The notes below the pieces were generated by a model, which saw only the letters and a list, made by a program, of their open reading frames with translations, was not told the DNA's origin and did no database searches. The position numbers and the translations under genes were made by a program. From contig NZ_JALKBH010000008.1 of the NCBI RefSeq assembly GCF_023016115.1, forward strand, positions 62,001 through 126,000: a DNA stretch of 64,000 nucleotides, written 5' to 3'. Positions within the stretch are counted from its first letter, which is position 1, and each line of letters opens with the position of its first letter. Positions 48,798-57,723 of this stretch are shown here, one piece after another. The DNA is from Alcanivorax sp. S6407. Lineage in GTDB: Bacteria; Pseudomonadota; Gammaproteobacteria; Pseudomonadales; Alcanivoracaceae.

Positions 48798-50504
48798 ATG
48801 AAAATCTGGCTTGGAATCGTATCGGTGATAGCGTTGCTGGTGGTGGCGGCACTGGCCGGCCTGCATCGCTGGTTCAATCCTCCTTCCCCTGCAGCGCAGC
48901 TGTTTTATAACGGCACCATCATGACCATGGACCCGGCGCAGCCTGAGGCCCCGGCCATGCTGGTCAAGCGTGGTGAGATCGTCGCGTTCGGTGATGTGGA
49001 CAGCCTCCGTGACCAGGTTAGCCGCGATGCCCTGCAGGTGGACCTGGAGGGCGGAACCCTGATGCCGGGCTTCATCGAAGCCCATGGCCATTTTCCCGGT
49101 GAAGGCCTGTCTGCCATTGCGGTGGATGCCAACAGTCCCCCCATCGGTGACCTCTACAGTATCGACACCTTGCTGGAGCGCTTGAAGTTGCTGGCCCAGC
49201 GGCGCCCGGAAGGCACGCTGCTGGCTTACGGGTTTGATGACACCACGGTCGGAGAGCAGCGTTACCCCACCCGGGAGGAGCTGGATTCTGTCAGCGACAA
49301 GCGCCCGATCATGGTGATGCATATTTCCGGTCATCTTGGCGTATTGAACAGCGCTGCATTGTCGCTCATGGGTATCGAAGAAACCGTGCAGGATCCGGCG
49401 GGCGGTTTTTACGGTCGAGACGCAGAGGGACGCCTGAATGGCCTTCTGGCGGAAACCGCCTTCAGTTCGGTAAGGGCCAGATTGCTGGATCTGTCTGCCA
49501 TGGATGGCTGGCGCGTGATGCGCCGTGCCGCGCAGCAGTATCTCTCCCGTGGAATCACCTTTGCCCAGAATGGACTGGCGGATGCAGCCAATATCAGGGC
49601 GCTGGGCCCGGTGCTGCGTTATGGCATGCTGCCGCTGCGACTGAGTGTCTGGCCAGACGCCGACGCGCAGGAGCAAATCGGGTCTGGACGCCTGTCGTTA
49701 ACACCGGGGCCCCGTGGTTATCTCGGTTCAGTGAAACTGGTCAGTGATGGCTCCCTGCAAGGCTTTACCGGCTTCCTCAGCGAGCCATATTTTACTGTGC
49801 CGGAGAGTTACCCGGAGGATTACCTGGGTTTCCCCTCTTTGTCGCTGGAGGCGTTGAGCGAGCAGGTGGCGCGCTTCCATTGCCGGGATCGTCAGGTGGC
49901 GATTCATGCTAATGGTGATGCGGCCATCACCATGAGCCTGGACGCGGTGGCTGCGGCCCGAGCCCAGTGCCCGAAGATCAGGCAACAGCCGGTTCTGATC
50001 CATGCGCAGATGGCAACGGCAGAACAGTTGCAGCGTATGGTGGCGCTGGACGTGATCCCCTCTTTTTTCAATGTGCATGTGTATTACTGGGGGGATCGGC
50101 ACCGGGACATTTTCCTTGGCCCGGAGCGTGCTGCGCGGATATCGCCATTGGCAGAGGCACAGCAGTTGGGTCTGCCCTTTACCCTGCATGCGGATTCACC
50201 GGTAGTGCCGTTCCAGCCGTTGCAACTGGTATGGAATGCGGTGCACCGGGAAACCGCCAGCGGTGAAATGTTGGGGGCGGATCAGGCGATCGATGTGAAG
50301 CGCGCACTGCGGGCGGTGACGGTGGATGCGGCAAGGCAGCTGGGTGTGGCAGAGGAGGTCGGGCAATTGCGACCCGGCATGAAAGCGGATCTGGTCTGGC
50401 TCGACCGTGATCCCCGTGAATTCATTGCAGACTGGAAAGCTATCCAGGTGCGTGGGGTCTGGGTCGATGGGGTCCGTCGCTTTCCTGGCGGAATGTCAGA
50501 GTAG
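48798..50504 (+). CDS. Amidohydrolase family protein (YtcJ-like), membrane anchored
   Basis: A 568-residue metal-dependent hydrolase. An N-terminal membrane anchor (IVSVIALLVVAALAGLHRWF) places it in the periplasm. The amidohydrolase 3 fold has GGTLMPGFIEAHGHFPG (HxH metal site), GYGFDDTT-like GFDDTTVG, MHISGHLGVLNSAAL, QVAIHANGDAAI and FTLHADSPVVPFQPLQL. It ends with GMKADLVWLDRDP, the usual composite sandwich domain strand. The ATG at 48798 follows GGAGGGAGACT, derived from the MITE edge. Substrate unknown. Confidence 0.87.
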   Translation: MKIWLGIVSVIALLVVAALAGLHRWFNPPSPAAQLFYNGTIMTMDPAQPEAPAMLVKRGEIVAFGDVDSLRDQVSRDALQVDLEGGTLMPGFIEAHGHFPGEGLSAIAVDANSPPIGDLYSIDTLLERLKLLAQRRPEGTLLAYGFDDTTVGEQRYPTREELDSVSDKRPIMVMHISGHLGVLNSAALSLMGIEETVQDPAGGFYGRDAEGRLNGLLAETAFSSVRARLLDLSAMDGWRVMRRAAQQYLSRGITFAQNGLADAANIRALGPVLRYGMLPLRLSVWPDADAQEQIGSGRLSLTPGPRGYLGSVKLVSDGSLQGFTGFLSEPYFTVPESYPEDYLGFPSLSLEALSEQVARFHCRDRQVAIHANGDAAITMSLDAVAAARAQCPKIRQQPVLIHAQMATAEQLQRMVALDVIPSFFNVHVYYWGDRHRDIFLGPERAARISPLAEAQQLGLPFTLHADSPVVPFQPLQLVWNAVHRETASGEMLGADQAIDVKRALRAVTVDAARQLGVAEEVGQLRPGMKADLVWLDRDPREFIADWKAIQVRGVWVDGVRRFPGGMSE

Positions 50505-50550
50505 CGGCGAGGGCTAAGTGGGGCCAGCGATGCGGCCCCTGTATCGGTAG

Positions 50551-50567
50551 GGCGCCGTTACGGCGCC
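50551..50567. terminator. GC hairpin between convergent genes, possible terminator
   Basis: GGCGCCG-TTA-CGGCGCC is a perfect 7-bp stem between the stops of the amidohydrolase gene and the small acidic gene. There is no T tract, so intrinsic termination is not certain. A second hairpin GGGGCC/GGCCCC lies at 50520-50539. Confidence 0.5.
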
Positions 50568-50577
50568 ACCGCCTGAA

Positions 50578-50802
50578 TTAGTGCCAGGTGCCTTCGAGGT
50601 TCTCGCACTGCTCCAGAAATTCTTCTGCACTCATTTCAATCGCGTCGTGATCCAGGTGTGAGGCCACCTGTTCTTTCAGTTGTCCAACGACCTTGGACAT
50701 CACGGTCAGGGTTTCTTCCACCTGCTCGATGGTTTCCAGCAGATCCTCGGCTTCTTGCAGATACTCTTCACGCAGGTACTCGTCTTTCTCGTAGTCGCTC
50801 AT
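50578..50802 (-). CDS. Small acidic helical protein of unknown function
   Basis: A 74-residue protein starting MSDYEKDEYLREEYLQEAED. Very rich in Glu and Leu, probably a helical hairpin (LLETIEQVEETLTVMSKVVG, then QLKEQVASHLDHDA), ending NLEGTWH. AGGAGG lies 7 bases before the ATG, so the longer frame to 50880 is not needed. No membrane segment. No family known to me. Confidence 0.7.
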   Translation of the reverse strand: MSDYEKDEYLREEYLQEAEDLLETIEQVEETLTVMSKVVGQLKEQVASHLDHDAIEMSAEEFLEQCENLEGTWH

Positions 50803-51167
50803 GCGAAGCCTCCTGATGGTTTGTGAGTCCCCGACTTCAGAACTCCTCTCCATGTTGCCAACGATAGGGGCGTAAAACAAACGGCAATTGGGGGTATTTG
50901 ATTAAAGTTTGATCGTTTGTGATGGATGGTCGCGAGTATTTTACGAACGGTTCAATTGCCGCTCCCCTGGGGGCTGTCTGCAGGGGGCAAAACCAGAGAT
51001 CAAAAGAGGATTAACCACAGAGAACACAGAGTTCAGCGAGATAGAAGCGGAGATTTTCTCGACTCCTTTAGCCGGTTTGGTTGAATGTGCTTTGGATTTT
51101 TTCTGGCACCGTGTCGACAACGGTGGCAAGTGCAACAGCGACCTGCCTGTGACGCAGGGCAGCAATA
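50803..51167. other. Noncoding gap with a common dispersed-type sequence
   Basis: TTAACCACAGAGAACACAGA at about 51011-51030 resembles the ACCACAGAG-type repeats seen near genes in many bacteria. No gene or clear terminator is visible. Confidence 0.4.
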
Positions 51168-51596
51168 TCAGAAAGTGAGGGTGAGGGTGGTCCAGTCGCT
51201 GGATGCGGGTTGGGCGGAGTCTTGATTGTTGGCGTTGCTGTCCACTGTGTGCGTCATTACTGCCCCGGTACCGGTAGCACTCAAGAGGGATGCATTGTCC
51301 CAATCAAGTGAGTGAGCGCTGTCAGGAAAATACTGGAAGTCTTCAGTGGATCCGTCGGCTGATTTCACCGTGCGGGTTCCATGGCTGTGGCTGAGGCCGA
51401 CGTCATAGCTGCTGCCACGGGAACAGGACACATCCGTTGCCAGAGAGCCGGATTGCTTGCGTCCGATCTTGTCGATGGAGCATGTCGCACCGAGGGTAAG
51501 CTGCACCTGAAAACGCGCAGTATTTGAAGCGGCCATCGCTGATGCCGACAAGGCGCAGGAGACAATCAGAATAAGGGACGTGCAACGTTTCATCAT
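51168..51596 (-). CDS. Orphan SCPU-like (spore coat U) pilin-type protein
   Basis: A 142-residue exported protein. The signal peptide ends ALSASAMA before ASNTARFQVQLTLGATCSID. It has the GATCSID start, a second Cys in TDVSCSRG, and a final strand WTTLTLTF, as in the pilins at 37685 and 33113, but it is shorter and lacks the middle NRAML-type motif. It is not next to usher or chaperone genes. It could be a minor subunit using the 34-38 kb assembly system, or a decayed pilin. The start may be ATG 51596 or 51593. Confidence 0.7.
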   Translation of the reverse strand: MMKRCTSLILIVSCALSASAMAASNTARFQVQLTLGATCSIDKIGRKQSGSLATDVSCSRGSSYDVGLSHSHGTRTVKSADGSTEDFQYFPDSAHSLDWDNASLLSATGTGAVMTHTVDSNANNQDSAQPASSDWTTLTLTF

Positions 51597-51822
51597 TCCT
51601 TCCCTGGAATGGCCTTTCCCTCTTTTATATCGGATGCCCGGTGGGTGTTACATATAACCCGTGTTGCCTAAACGTTATGACTAATTGCGGTGGGTAAATG
51701 TGTCGAAATTTCAGGATTATCTTCCGAGAACGTTTTCATGGGAAAGGGTGGGTAGTGAGATCTGCGGCGGATGAATTTATGAGCGCTGCGTCGTACCATC
51801 TGACCACAGGCGGAAGTCTTTT

Positions 51823-51885
51823 CTGTGGGAGCGTGCTTGCACGCGAAAAGCTTCCAGAGAATCGCCTGCAGGCAGGCTCCTACGG
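51823..51885. repeat. REP pair, copy 7
   Basis: CTGTGGGAGCGTGCTTGCAC, closely like Pseudomonas REPs, and GCCTGCAGGCAGGCTCCTAC face each other with a 20-base spacer. The rest of 51597-51956 shows no gene. Confidence 0.8.
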
Positions 51886-51956
51886 AAAGGGGGGCAGTAT
51901 AGGGTGTCCCGGTTTCTCCAAGCGTGTAGCCTGTCGCGTGAAGCATGATGCGTAAA

Positions 51957-51984
51957 AACAAAAAAGGCGCCGAAGCGCCTTTTT
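51957..51984 (-). terminator. Terminator after nrdB
   Basis: The GGCGC-TTCG-GCGCC stem, flanked by A tracts on one side and T tracts on the other, works in both directions. It lies 16 nt beyond the nrdB stop. Confidence 0.88.
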
Positions 51985-51999
51985 CTTTTTCCGTCTTTC

Positions 52000-53307
52000 T
52001 TAATCCCAGCTCAGCGCACCGCCGACTTGGTATTCGGTCACTCGAGTTTCGAAGAAGTTCTTCTCTTTGCGCAGGTCCATGATTTCGCTCATCCACGGGA
52101 ACGGGTTGTTCACGCCTTTGAACTGCTCCGGCAGACCCAGCTGGGCCAGGCGGCGGTTGGCGATGAACTGCAGGTACTCTTCCATCATGGAGGCGTTCAT
52201 GCCGAGCACACCGCGGGGCATGGTGTCGCGGGCGTACTGGATTTCCAGCTCGGTGCCTTCCAGGATCATCTGGGTGGCCTTGTCGCGCATCTGCTGGTCC
52301 CACAGGTGCGGGTTTTCCAGTTTGATCTGGTTGATCACGTCCACACCGAAGTTCACGTGCATGGATTCGTCACGCAGGATGTACTGGAACTGCTCGGCGA
52401 CGCCGGTCATCTTGTTGCGGCGGCCCATGGAGAGGATCTGGGTGAAGCCACAGTAGAAGAAGATGCCTTCCAGTACACAGTAGAACGCGATCAGGTTTTC
52501 CAGCAGCGCCTTGTCGGTTTCCACGGTGCCAGTCTTGAATTCCGGATCGGACAGGTCGCGGGTGTACTGGATGCCCCACTGTGCCTTCTTGGCCACGGCA
52601 GGAATCTCGCGGTACATGTTGAAGATCTCGCCTTCATCCATGCCCAGGGACTCGATGCAGTACTGGTAGGCGTGGGTGTGGATCGCTTCTTCAAAGGACT
52701 GACGCAGGATGTACTGGCGACACTCCGGGTTGGTGATCAGGCGGTAGATGGCCAGCACCAGGTTGTTGGCAACCAGGGAATCGGCGGTGGAGAAGAAACC
52801 CAGGTTACGCTTGACGATACGGCGCTCATCTTCGGTGAGGCCGTCGGGCTTTTTCCACAGCGCCAGGTCGGCGTTCATGTTCACTTCCTGGGGCATCCAG
52901 TGGTTGGCACAGCCATCCAGATATTTCTGCCATGCCCAGTCGTACTTGAACGGTACCAGCTGGTTGAGGTCAGCGCGGCAGTTGATCATGCGCTTGTCGT
53001 CAACTTCCACACGGCCGGCGGTGCCTTCCAGTTCGGCCACACCTTCGGCCACATCCATCTTGGCGACGGCGGCTTGGGCGCGTTCGACGGCGTCGGTCAC
53101 GGCCCTCTCTATTGAGGTGTCTGGGGTTCGTCCTCGCAGCTCATCGCTTCCTGAATCTCCAGCATCCGCTGCACTTCCCGGTGCCGGTGCTTGAGGTGCA
53201 GATGCCGCTTGTTCAGAAACCGCCGCAGATTGCGACGGCGCTGCGGGCTTTGGTTGCGGCTTGGCGGCAGGCGTCTCTTGCGCATTGAATTCGTCCCAGC
53301 TCAGCAT
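52000..53307 (-). CDS. nrdB: Class Ia ribonucleotide reductase beta subunit
   Basis: A 435-residue radical subunit converting, with NrdA, ribonucleotides to deoxyribonucleotides. Iron ligands: Asp in [23 protein letters not shown], giving Glu, His and the radical Tyr in the E. coli E115-H118-Y122 spacing; [10 protein letters not shown]; and [10 protein letters not shown]. Residues about 10-60 form an Ala/Pro/Gln-rich tail. The N-terminus MLSWDEF repeats the LSWD of the C-terminus (GGALSWD), which in this family binds NrdA. The gene follows nrdA after 141 nt containing a hairpin repeat. Confidence 0.95.
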   Translation of the reverse strand: MLSWDEFNAQETPAAKPQPKPAAPSQSAAVSEQAASAPQAPAPGSAADAGDSGSDELRGRTPDTSIERAVTDAVERAQAAVAKMDVAEGVAELEGTAGRVEVDDKRMINCRADLNQLVPFKYDWAWQKYLDGCANHWMPQEVNMNADLALWKKPDGLTEDERRIVKRNLGFFSTADSLVANNLVLAIYRLITNPECRQYILRQSFEEAIHTHAYQYCIESLGMDEGEIFNMYREIPAVAKKAQWGIQYTRDLSDPEFKTGTVETDKALLENLIAFYCVLEGIFFYCGFTQILSMGRRNKMTGVAEQFQYILRDESMHVNFGVDVINQIKLENPHLWDQQMRDKATQMILEGTELEIQYARDTMPRGVLGMNASMMEEYLQFIANRRLAQLGLPEQFKGVNNPFPWMSEIMDLRKEKNFFETRVTEYQVGGALSWD

Positions 53308-53372
53308 GTGTATCTCCCTTCATTCTGTCAGCGGTGGCGCCCTGGCGTCACCCTTGATGCATTCTTTAACCG

Positions 53373-53449
53373 GCCTGACGCTTGAGGCCTGACGCCGGAC
53401 GCTAAAAGGATGGAAAGCGTCGGGCGTCGGGCGTCAAGCATCCGGCGTT
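53373..53449. repeat. GACGCC/GGCGTC hairpin repeat, copy B
   Basis: Left half GCCTGACGCCGGACGCT, right half AGCGTCGGGCGTCGGGCGTC and AAGCATCCGGCGTT. It ends at the nrdA stop codon, in the nrdA-nrdB gap. It may slow decay or reduce read-through into nrdB. Confidence 0.8.
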
Positions 53450-56334
53450 TATTGGCAGGCTTCGCAATCCGGATCATCGATGGAGCAGGCCTGCGGCACG
53501 TCGGCGGCCTGGCTGAACTCCGCCGGTTCTTCTTCCACCTTGGAAGAAACGCGGTTGAGCTTGCCATCGTTGATGGTGGATTTTTCTGCCTGGGTCGCAC
53601 CGATGGCGCGCAGGTAGTAAGTGGTCTTGAGACCCAGCAACCAGGCCATCTTGTAGGTTACGTCCAGCTTCTTGCCGTTGGCTTCCGCGATGTACAGGTT
53701 CAGGGACTGGGCCTGATCGATCCACTTCTGGCGGCGGCTTGCCGCTTCCACAATCCAGCGGGTCTCCACTTCAAAGGCAGTACGGAACTGCTCTTTGAGA
53801 TCGGCAGGAATACGCTCGATGGGCTGCGCAGAACCGTCGTAGTACTTCAGGTCGTTGACCATCACGTTGTCCCACAGGCCGCGCTCTTTCAGGGCGTGTA
53901 CCAGGTACGGGTTCACTACCGTGAACTCGCCGGACAGGTTCGATTTCACGTACAGGTTCTGATAAGTCGGCTCAATGGATTGTGAAACCCCGGTGATGTT
54001 GGCAATCGTCGCGGTGGGCGCGATGGCCATCACGTTGGAGTTACGCATGCCTTTTTTCGCCATCTCGCGCACGCTGTCCCAGTCCAGGGTCTGGCTGCGA
54101 TCGACTTTGCAGTATTCCTCGCCACGCTGGTTCACCAGGATATCGATGGAGTCGATCGGCAGTACGCCCTGGCTCCACAGGGAGCCGTCGAAGGTCTGGT
54201 AGGCGCCGCGCTCTTCGGCCAGTTTGGCGGAGGCCTGAATGGCGTAGTAGCTCACTGCTTCCATGGAGGTATCCGCGAAGGACACTGCATCGGAAGAAGC
54301 GTAGCTGATGCCTTGCTTGTACAGCGCATCCTGGAAACCCATGATGCCCAGGCCCACCGGGCGATGCTTCATGTTGGAGTTTTCTGCCTGCGGCACACTG
54401 TAGTAGTTGATGTCGATCACGTTATCCAGCATGCGCACGGCGGTGTTAATGGTGCGCTGCAGCTTGTCGGTGTCGAGACCGTTTTCGTCCACGTGCTGGG
54501 CCAGGTTCACGGAACCCAGGTTACACACGGCGATTTCATCCTTGTTGGTGTTCAGGGTGATCTCGGTGCACAGGTTGGAGGAGTGCACCACGCCCACGTG
54601 CTGCTGCGGGCTGCGCAGGTTGCACGGATCCTTGAAGGTGAACCACGGGTGGCCGGTTTCGAACAGCATGGACAGCATCTTGCGCCACAGGTTGATGGCG
54701 GGAATGCGCTTGAACAGCTTCAGCTCGCCGGAACGGGTCTGCTCTTCATAGGCCAGGTAGGCTTTCTCGAAGGCTTCGCCGTACAGGTCGTGCAGGTCCG
54801 GGGTGTCGTTGGGGCTGAACAGGGTCCAGTCTTCTTCGTTCAGCACACGCTTCATGAACAGGTCGGGAATCCAGTTGGCGCTGTTCATGTCGTGGGTACG
54901 GCGACGGTCGTCACCGGTGTTCTTGCGCAGCTCGAGGAATTCCTCGATGTCCATGTGCCAGGTTTCCAGGTAGGCACAGACCGCGCCCTTGCGCTTGCCA
55001 CCCTGGTTCACGGCCACGGCAGTGTCGTTGACCACTTTCAGGAAGGGCACCACACCCTGGGATTTGCCATTGGTACCTTTAATGTAGGAGCCCAGTGCGC
55101 GCACCGGAGTCCAGTCATTACCCAGGCCGCCGGCAAACTTGGACAGCATGGCGTTGTCCTGGATGGCACCGTAGATGCCGTGCAGGTCATCGGGCACGGT
55201 GGTCAGGTAGCAGCTGGACAGCTGCGGACGCAGGGTGCCGGCGTTGAACAGGGTGGGGGTAGAGCTCATGTAATCGAAGCTGGAGAGCAGGTTGTAGAAC
55301 TCGATGGCGCGCTCTTCCTTGTTCTCTTCTTCGATGGCCAGACCCATGGCGACACGCATGAAGAAGCACTGCGGTAGTTCGATGCGGGTGTCGTTATGGT
55401 GAATGAAGTAACGGTCGTACAAGGTCTGGAGGCCCAGGTAGGAGAACTGCAGATCGCGGTCGCCCTGGATGGCAGCACCCAGACGGGCCAGATCGTACTC
55501 ACCCAGTTTCGGGCTCAGCAGCTCCAGTTCGATACCCTTGGTGATGTAGGCGTTGAGAGCATCGCTGTACAGTGCATTCATTTCTTCCTGGTTGGCGCGC
55601 TCGGCCACCTCCAGGTACTGCAGCGCTTCGGCGCGGATCTTGTCCATCAGCAGGCGGGCAGTGACCAGGGAGTAGTTGGGCTCCACTTCGATCAGGGTGC
55701 GCGCGGTCATCACCATGGAGGTGTTGACGTCGTTGATGGAGACACCGTCGTACAGGTTCTTCACGGTTTCGGTGATGATCTTGTCGGCGTGGACATCGTC
55801 CAGGCCTTCACAGGCGGTGCGGATAAGATGCTCGAGGCGGCCCATGTCCAGCGGCGCCTTGCTGCCATCTTCCATGGTCACGGACATTTCCACCTTGTGG
55901 GTGGGTTCCGGGAACTGGCTGGCCTGCTCAGCACGCTTCTGCGCCTGACGGTCACGGTACAGCACGTAGTCACGGGCCACCTTGTGCTCGCCATTACGCA
56001 TCAGGGCCAGTTCGACCTGATCCTGGATTTCTTCAATGTGGATGGTGCCGCCGGAGGGCATACGGCGCTTGAAAGTGGCGCTGACCTGCTCGGTGAGGCG
56101 CGCCACGGTTTCATGGATACGGGAAGAGGCGGCTGCGGTGCCACCTTCTACCGCCAGGAATGCCTTGCTGATGGCGACGGTAATCTTGTCGTCATCGTAG
56201 CTCACTACCTTGCCGTTACGCTTGATCACGCGCAGCTGGCCTGGTGCGGTATTGGCGATGTTCTGGTCCTGGCCAGCATCGTCGCCCGCGGCCCCGGTGG
56301 GGTTCTGTGGGTTCTGATTCATATCCGTTTGCAT
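53449..56334 (-). CDS. nrdA: Class Ia ribonucleotide reductase alpha subunit
   Basis: A 961-residue catalytic subunit, the long form found in Pseudomonas. An ATP-cone (LRVIKRNGKVVSYDDDKITV, about residues 34-135) is followed by a second cone-like region (LDMGRLEHLIRTACEGLDDV). The catalytic barrel has the NLCTEITLNTNKDE motif with the thiyl Cys and Glu, plus MNSANWIPDLF and the PTATIANITGVSQSIEPTYQ region. It ends CSIDDPDCEACQ, the C-terminal redox cysteines. I chose the ATG at 56334 (MQTDMNQN) with GGAGAGG upstream; a longer frame to 56424 has no site. A DnaA box and NrdR boxes lie upstream. Confidence 0.95.
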   Translation of the reverse strand: MQTDMNQNPQNPTGAAGDDAGQDQNIANTAPGQLRVIKRNGKVVSYDDDKITVAISKAFLAVEGGTAAASSRIHETVARLTEQVSATFKRRMPSGGTIHIEEIQDQVELALMRNGEHKVARDYVLYRDRQAQKRAEQASQFPEPTHKVEMSVTMEDGSKAPLDMGRLEHLIRTACEGLDDVHADKIITETVKNLYDGVSINDVNTSMVMTARTLIEVEPNYSLVTARLLMDKIRAEALQYLEVAERANQEEMNALYSDALNAYITKGIELELLSPKLGEYDLARLGAAIQGDRDLQFSYLGLQTLYDRYFIHHNDTRIELPQCFFMRVAMGLAIEEENKEERAIEFYNLLSSFDYMSSTPTLFNAGTLRPQLSSCYLTTVPDDLHGIYGAIQDNAMLSKFAGGLGNDWTPVRALGSYIKGTNGKSQGVVPFLKVVNDTAVAVNQGGKRKGAVCAYLETWHMDIEEFLELRKNTGDDRRRTHDMNSANWIPDLFMKRVLNEEDWTLFSPNDTPDLHDLYGEAFEKAYLAYEEQTRSGELKLFKRIPAINLWRKMLSMLFETGHPWFTFKDPCNLRSPQQHVGVVHSSNLCTEITLNTNKDEIAVCNLGSVNLAQHVDENGLDTDKLQRTINTAVRMLDNVIDINYYSVPQAENSNMKHRPVGLGIMGFQDALYKQGISYASSDAVSFADTSMEAVSYYAIQASAKLAEERGAYQTFDGSLWSQGVLPIDSIDILVNQRGEEYCKVDRSQTLDWDSVREMAKKGMRNSNVMAIAPTATIANITGVSQSIEPTYQNLYVKSNLSGEFTVVNPYLVHALKERGLWDNVMVNDLKYYDGSAQPIERIPADLKEQFRTAFEVETRWIVEAASRRQKWIDQAQSLNLYIAEANGKKLDVTYKMAWLLGLKTTYYLRAIGATQAEKSTINDGKLNRVSSKVEEEPAEFSQAADVPQACSIDDPDCEACQ

Positions 56335-56490
56335 GGTGCCCTCTCCGTTGTCGTGCTGTTCTGTCTGTTTGTCTTGTGTGGTGTTGTCCGGTTGCGTGGG
56401 GTTGTGAACCACGCAAAACGCCACGGCGCTACGCCATGGCGTGAAAAACTGGGTCGCTGCTGGAGCTGTTTGTCGGGTCCGGATGGTGGA

Positions 56491-56506
56491 CCACTATATA
56501 TTGTGT
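56491..56506 (-). promoter_or_regulatory. NrdR box upstream of nrdA
   Basis: On the minus strand ACACAATATATAGTGG matches the NrdR consensus ACACWATATATWGTGT at 15 of 16 positions. It lies about 160 bases before the nrdA start. NrdR represses ribonucleotide reductase genes in bacteria (known). Confidence 0.8.
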
Positions 56507-56624
56507 CTTTTCCATGACGCTTTCCCCTTCCCTGAGTGCCTTGTTGCCGCTAAATTGCTGATCGGCGGGCACTTTTTCCCGTTATTGTTGGTCTTGCGAT
56601 TGGGGGTCGGCGGCCTTGTGAAAA

Positions 56625-56639
56625 CCCAATATGTTGGGG
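56625..56639 (-). promoter_or_regulatory. Second, weaker NrdR-like palindrome
   Basis: CCCCAACATATTGGG on the minus strand keeps the central ATAT and dyad symmetry but not the ACA ends. NrdR sites often occur in pairs, though usually nearer one another than the 130 bases here. Confidence 0.4.
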
Positions 56640-56709
56640 TCGCCGATCAGGATCAGTACAAGTTATAGTTGCTCCCCTCGTTTTGCAAGCACTTCGCCTG
56701 GGGAAATTT

Positions 56710-56718
56710 TGTGGATAA
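56710..56718. promoter_or_regulatory. DnaA box upstream of nrdA
   Basis: TGTGGATAA is the complement of the DnaA consensus TTATCCACA. DnaA links E. coli nrdAB to the replication cycle. The site is isolated and could be fortuitous. It lies in the divergent region (56335-56964) between nrdA and the response regulator gene, which holds no other gene. Confidence 0.5.
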
Positions 56719-56964
56719 CTTGTGGAGCGATGTGAGTGCATTTTGCGGGCACTGTCCTTGTGCAGGGCGGCACTAGATCTTGTGTTTGTCAACGCCAAAA
56801 TTGGGGTATGAATACCGTTCGAACAGAAGTGCGACGTTTACAAGGTTGCCGTGGGCTGTGCGTATGCGTATAAACGTGCGATAGGGATACGTTTTTGACA
56901 GTGACCGGGTTGGTCCTGACAGGAAACGACAATAACGATACAAATCGATAAGGATAAGGACGGG

Positions 56965-57687
56965 ATGACAACGGTGCAGGATAACCCGCCAGCCATCATG
57001 ATCGTGGAAGATGATGAACGTCTTGCCGATCTCACCTGTGAATATCTGCAAGCCAACGGTCTCGATGTCACTGTCGTCAGCGATGGTGAGGAAGCGATTC
57101 GTCGCATTCGGGCCGAACAGCCGGATCTGGTGGTGCTGGACCTCATGCTGCCGGGCGCCGATGGCCTGACGGTATGCCGCGAAGTACGTAGTGCCTACAA
57201 GAACCCTATCCTGATGCTCACCGCCCGCACCGATGACATGGATCAGGTGCTGGGTCTGGAAATGGGCGCGGATGATTATGTCGCCAAACCGGTAAAACCC
57301 CGGGTGCTGCTGGCACGGATTCGTGCGCTGCTGCGCCGGGTAGAAACCGACAACGAGCGCGACAACTCGCCGGCACGGCTGGAATTTGGTGCGCTGGTGA
57401 TCGACAACTCCGCCCGGGAAGTGACCCTGGCCGGAGAGTCGGTGGACCTGACCAGCGCAGAATACGATCTGCTCTGGCTGCTGGCTTCCAATGCCGGCAC
57501 GGTGCTTTCTCGCGAGACCATTTTCGAGAAATTGCGCGGCATCCAGTACGATGGGCAGGATCGCTCCATCGACGTGCGGATTTCCCGTATTCGTCCCAAG
57601 GTGGGCGATGATCCGGAGAACCCGAAGCGTATCAAGACGGTGCGCTCCAAGGGCTATTTGTTCGTCAAGGAAATCGGCGCGGCCTGA
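56965..57687 (+). CDS. OmpR/PhoB family response regulator, RstA-like
   Basis: A 240-residue DNA-binding response regulator. The receiver domain has MIVEDDERLAD, the phosphorylated Asp59 in VVLDLMLPGADG, MLTARTDD and the Lys in AKPVKPR. The C-terminal winged helix (about 140-237) has LTSAEYDLLWLLASNAGTVL and DRSIDVRISRIRPKVGDDPE, with the RSKGYLF end. AAGGACGGG precedes the ATG. It is paired with the RstB-like kinase gene 36 nt downstream. The signal and targets are unknown. Confidence 0.9.
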   Translation: MTTVQDNPPAIMIVEDDERLADLTCEYLQANGLDVTVVSDGEEAIRRIRAEQPDLVVLDLMLPGADGLTVCREVRSAYKNPILMLTARTDDMDQVLGLEMGADDYVAKPVKPRVLLARIRALLRRVETDNERDNSPARLEFGALVIDNSAREVTLAGESVDLTSAEYDLLWLLASNAGTVLSRETIFEKLRGIQYDGQDRSIDVRISRIRPKVGDDPENPKRIKTVRSKGYLFVKEIGAA

Positions 57688-57723
57688 TCGCTTGCCGCGC
57701 TGTGACGCAGGGTCGGGTGACCT

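Noticed and set aside
51668-52303. 211-residue minus-strand frame
   Set aside because: Overlaps the nrdB C-terminus in another frame and includes a REP pair and terminator.
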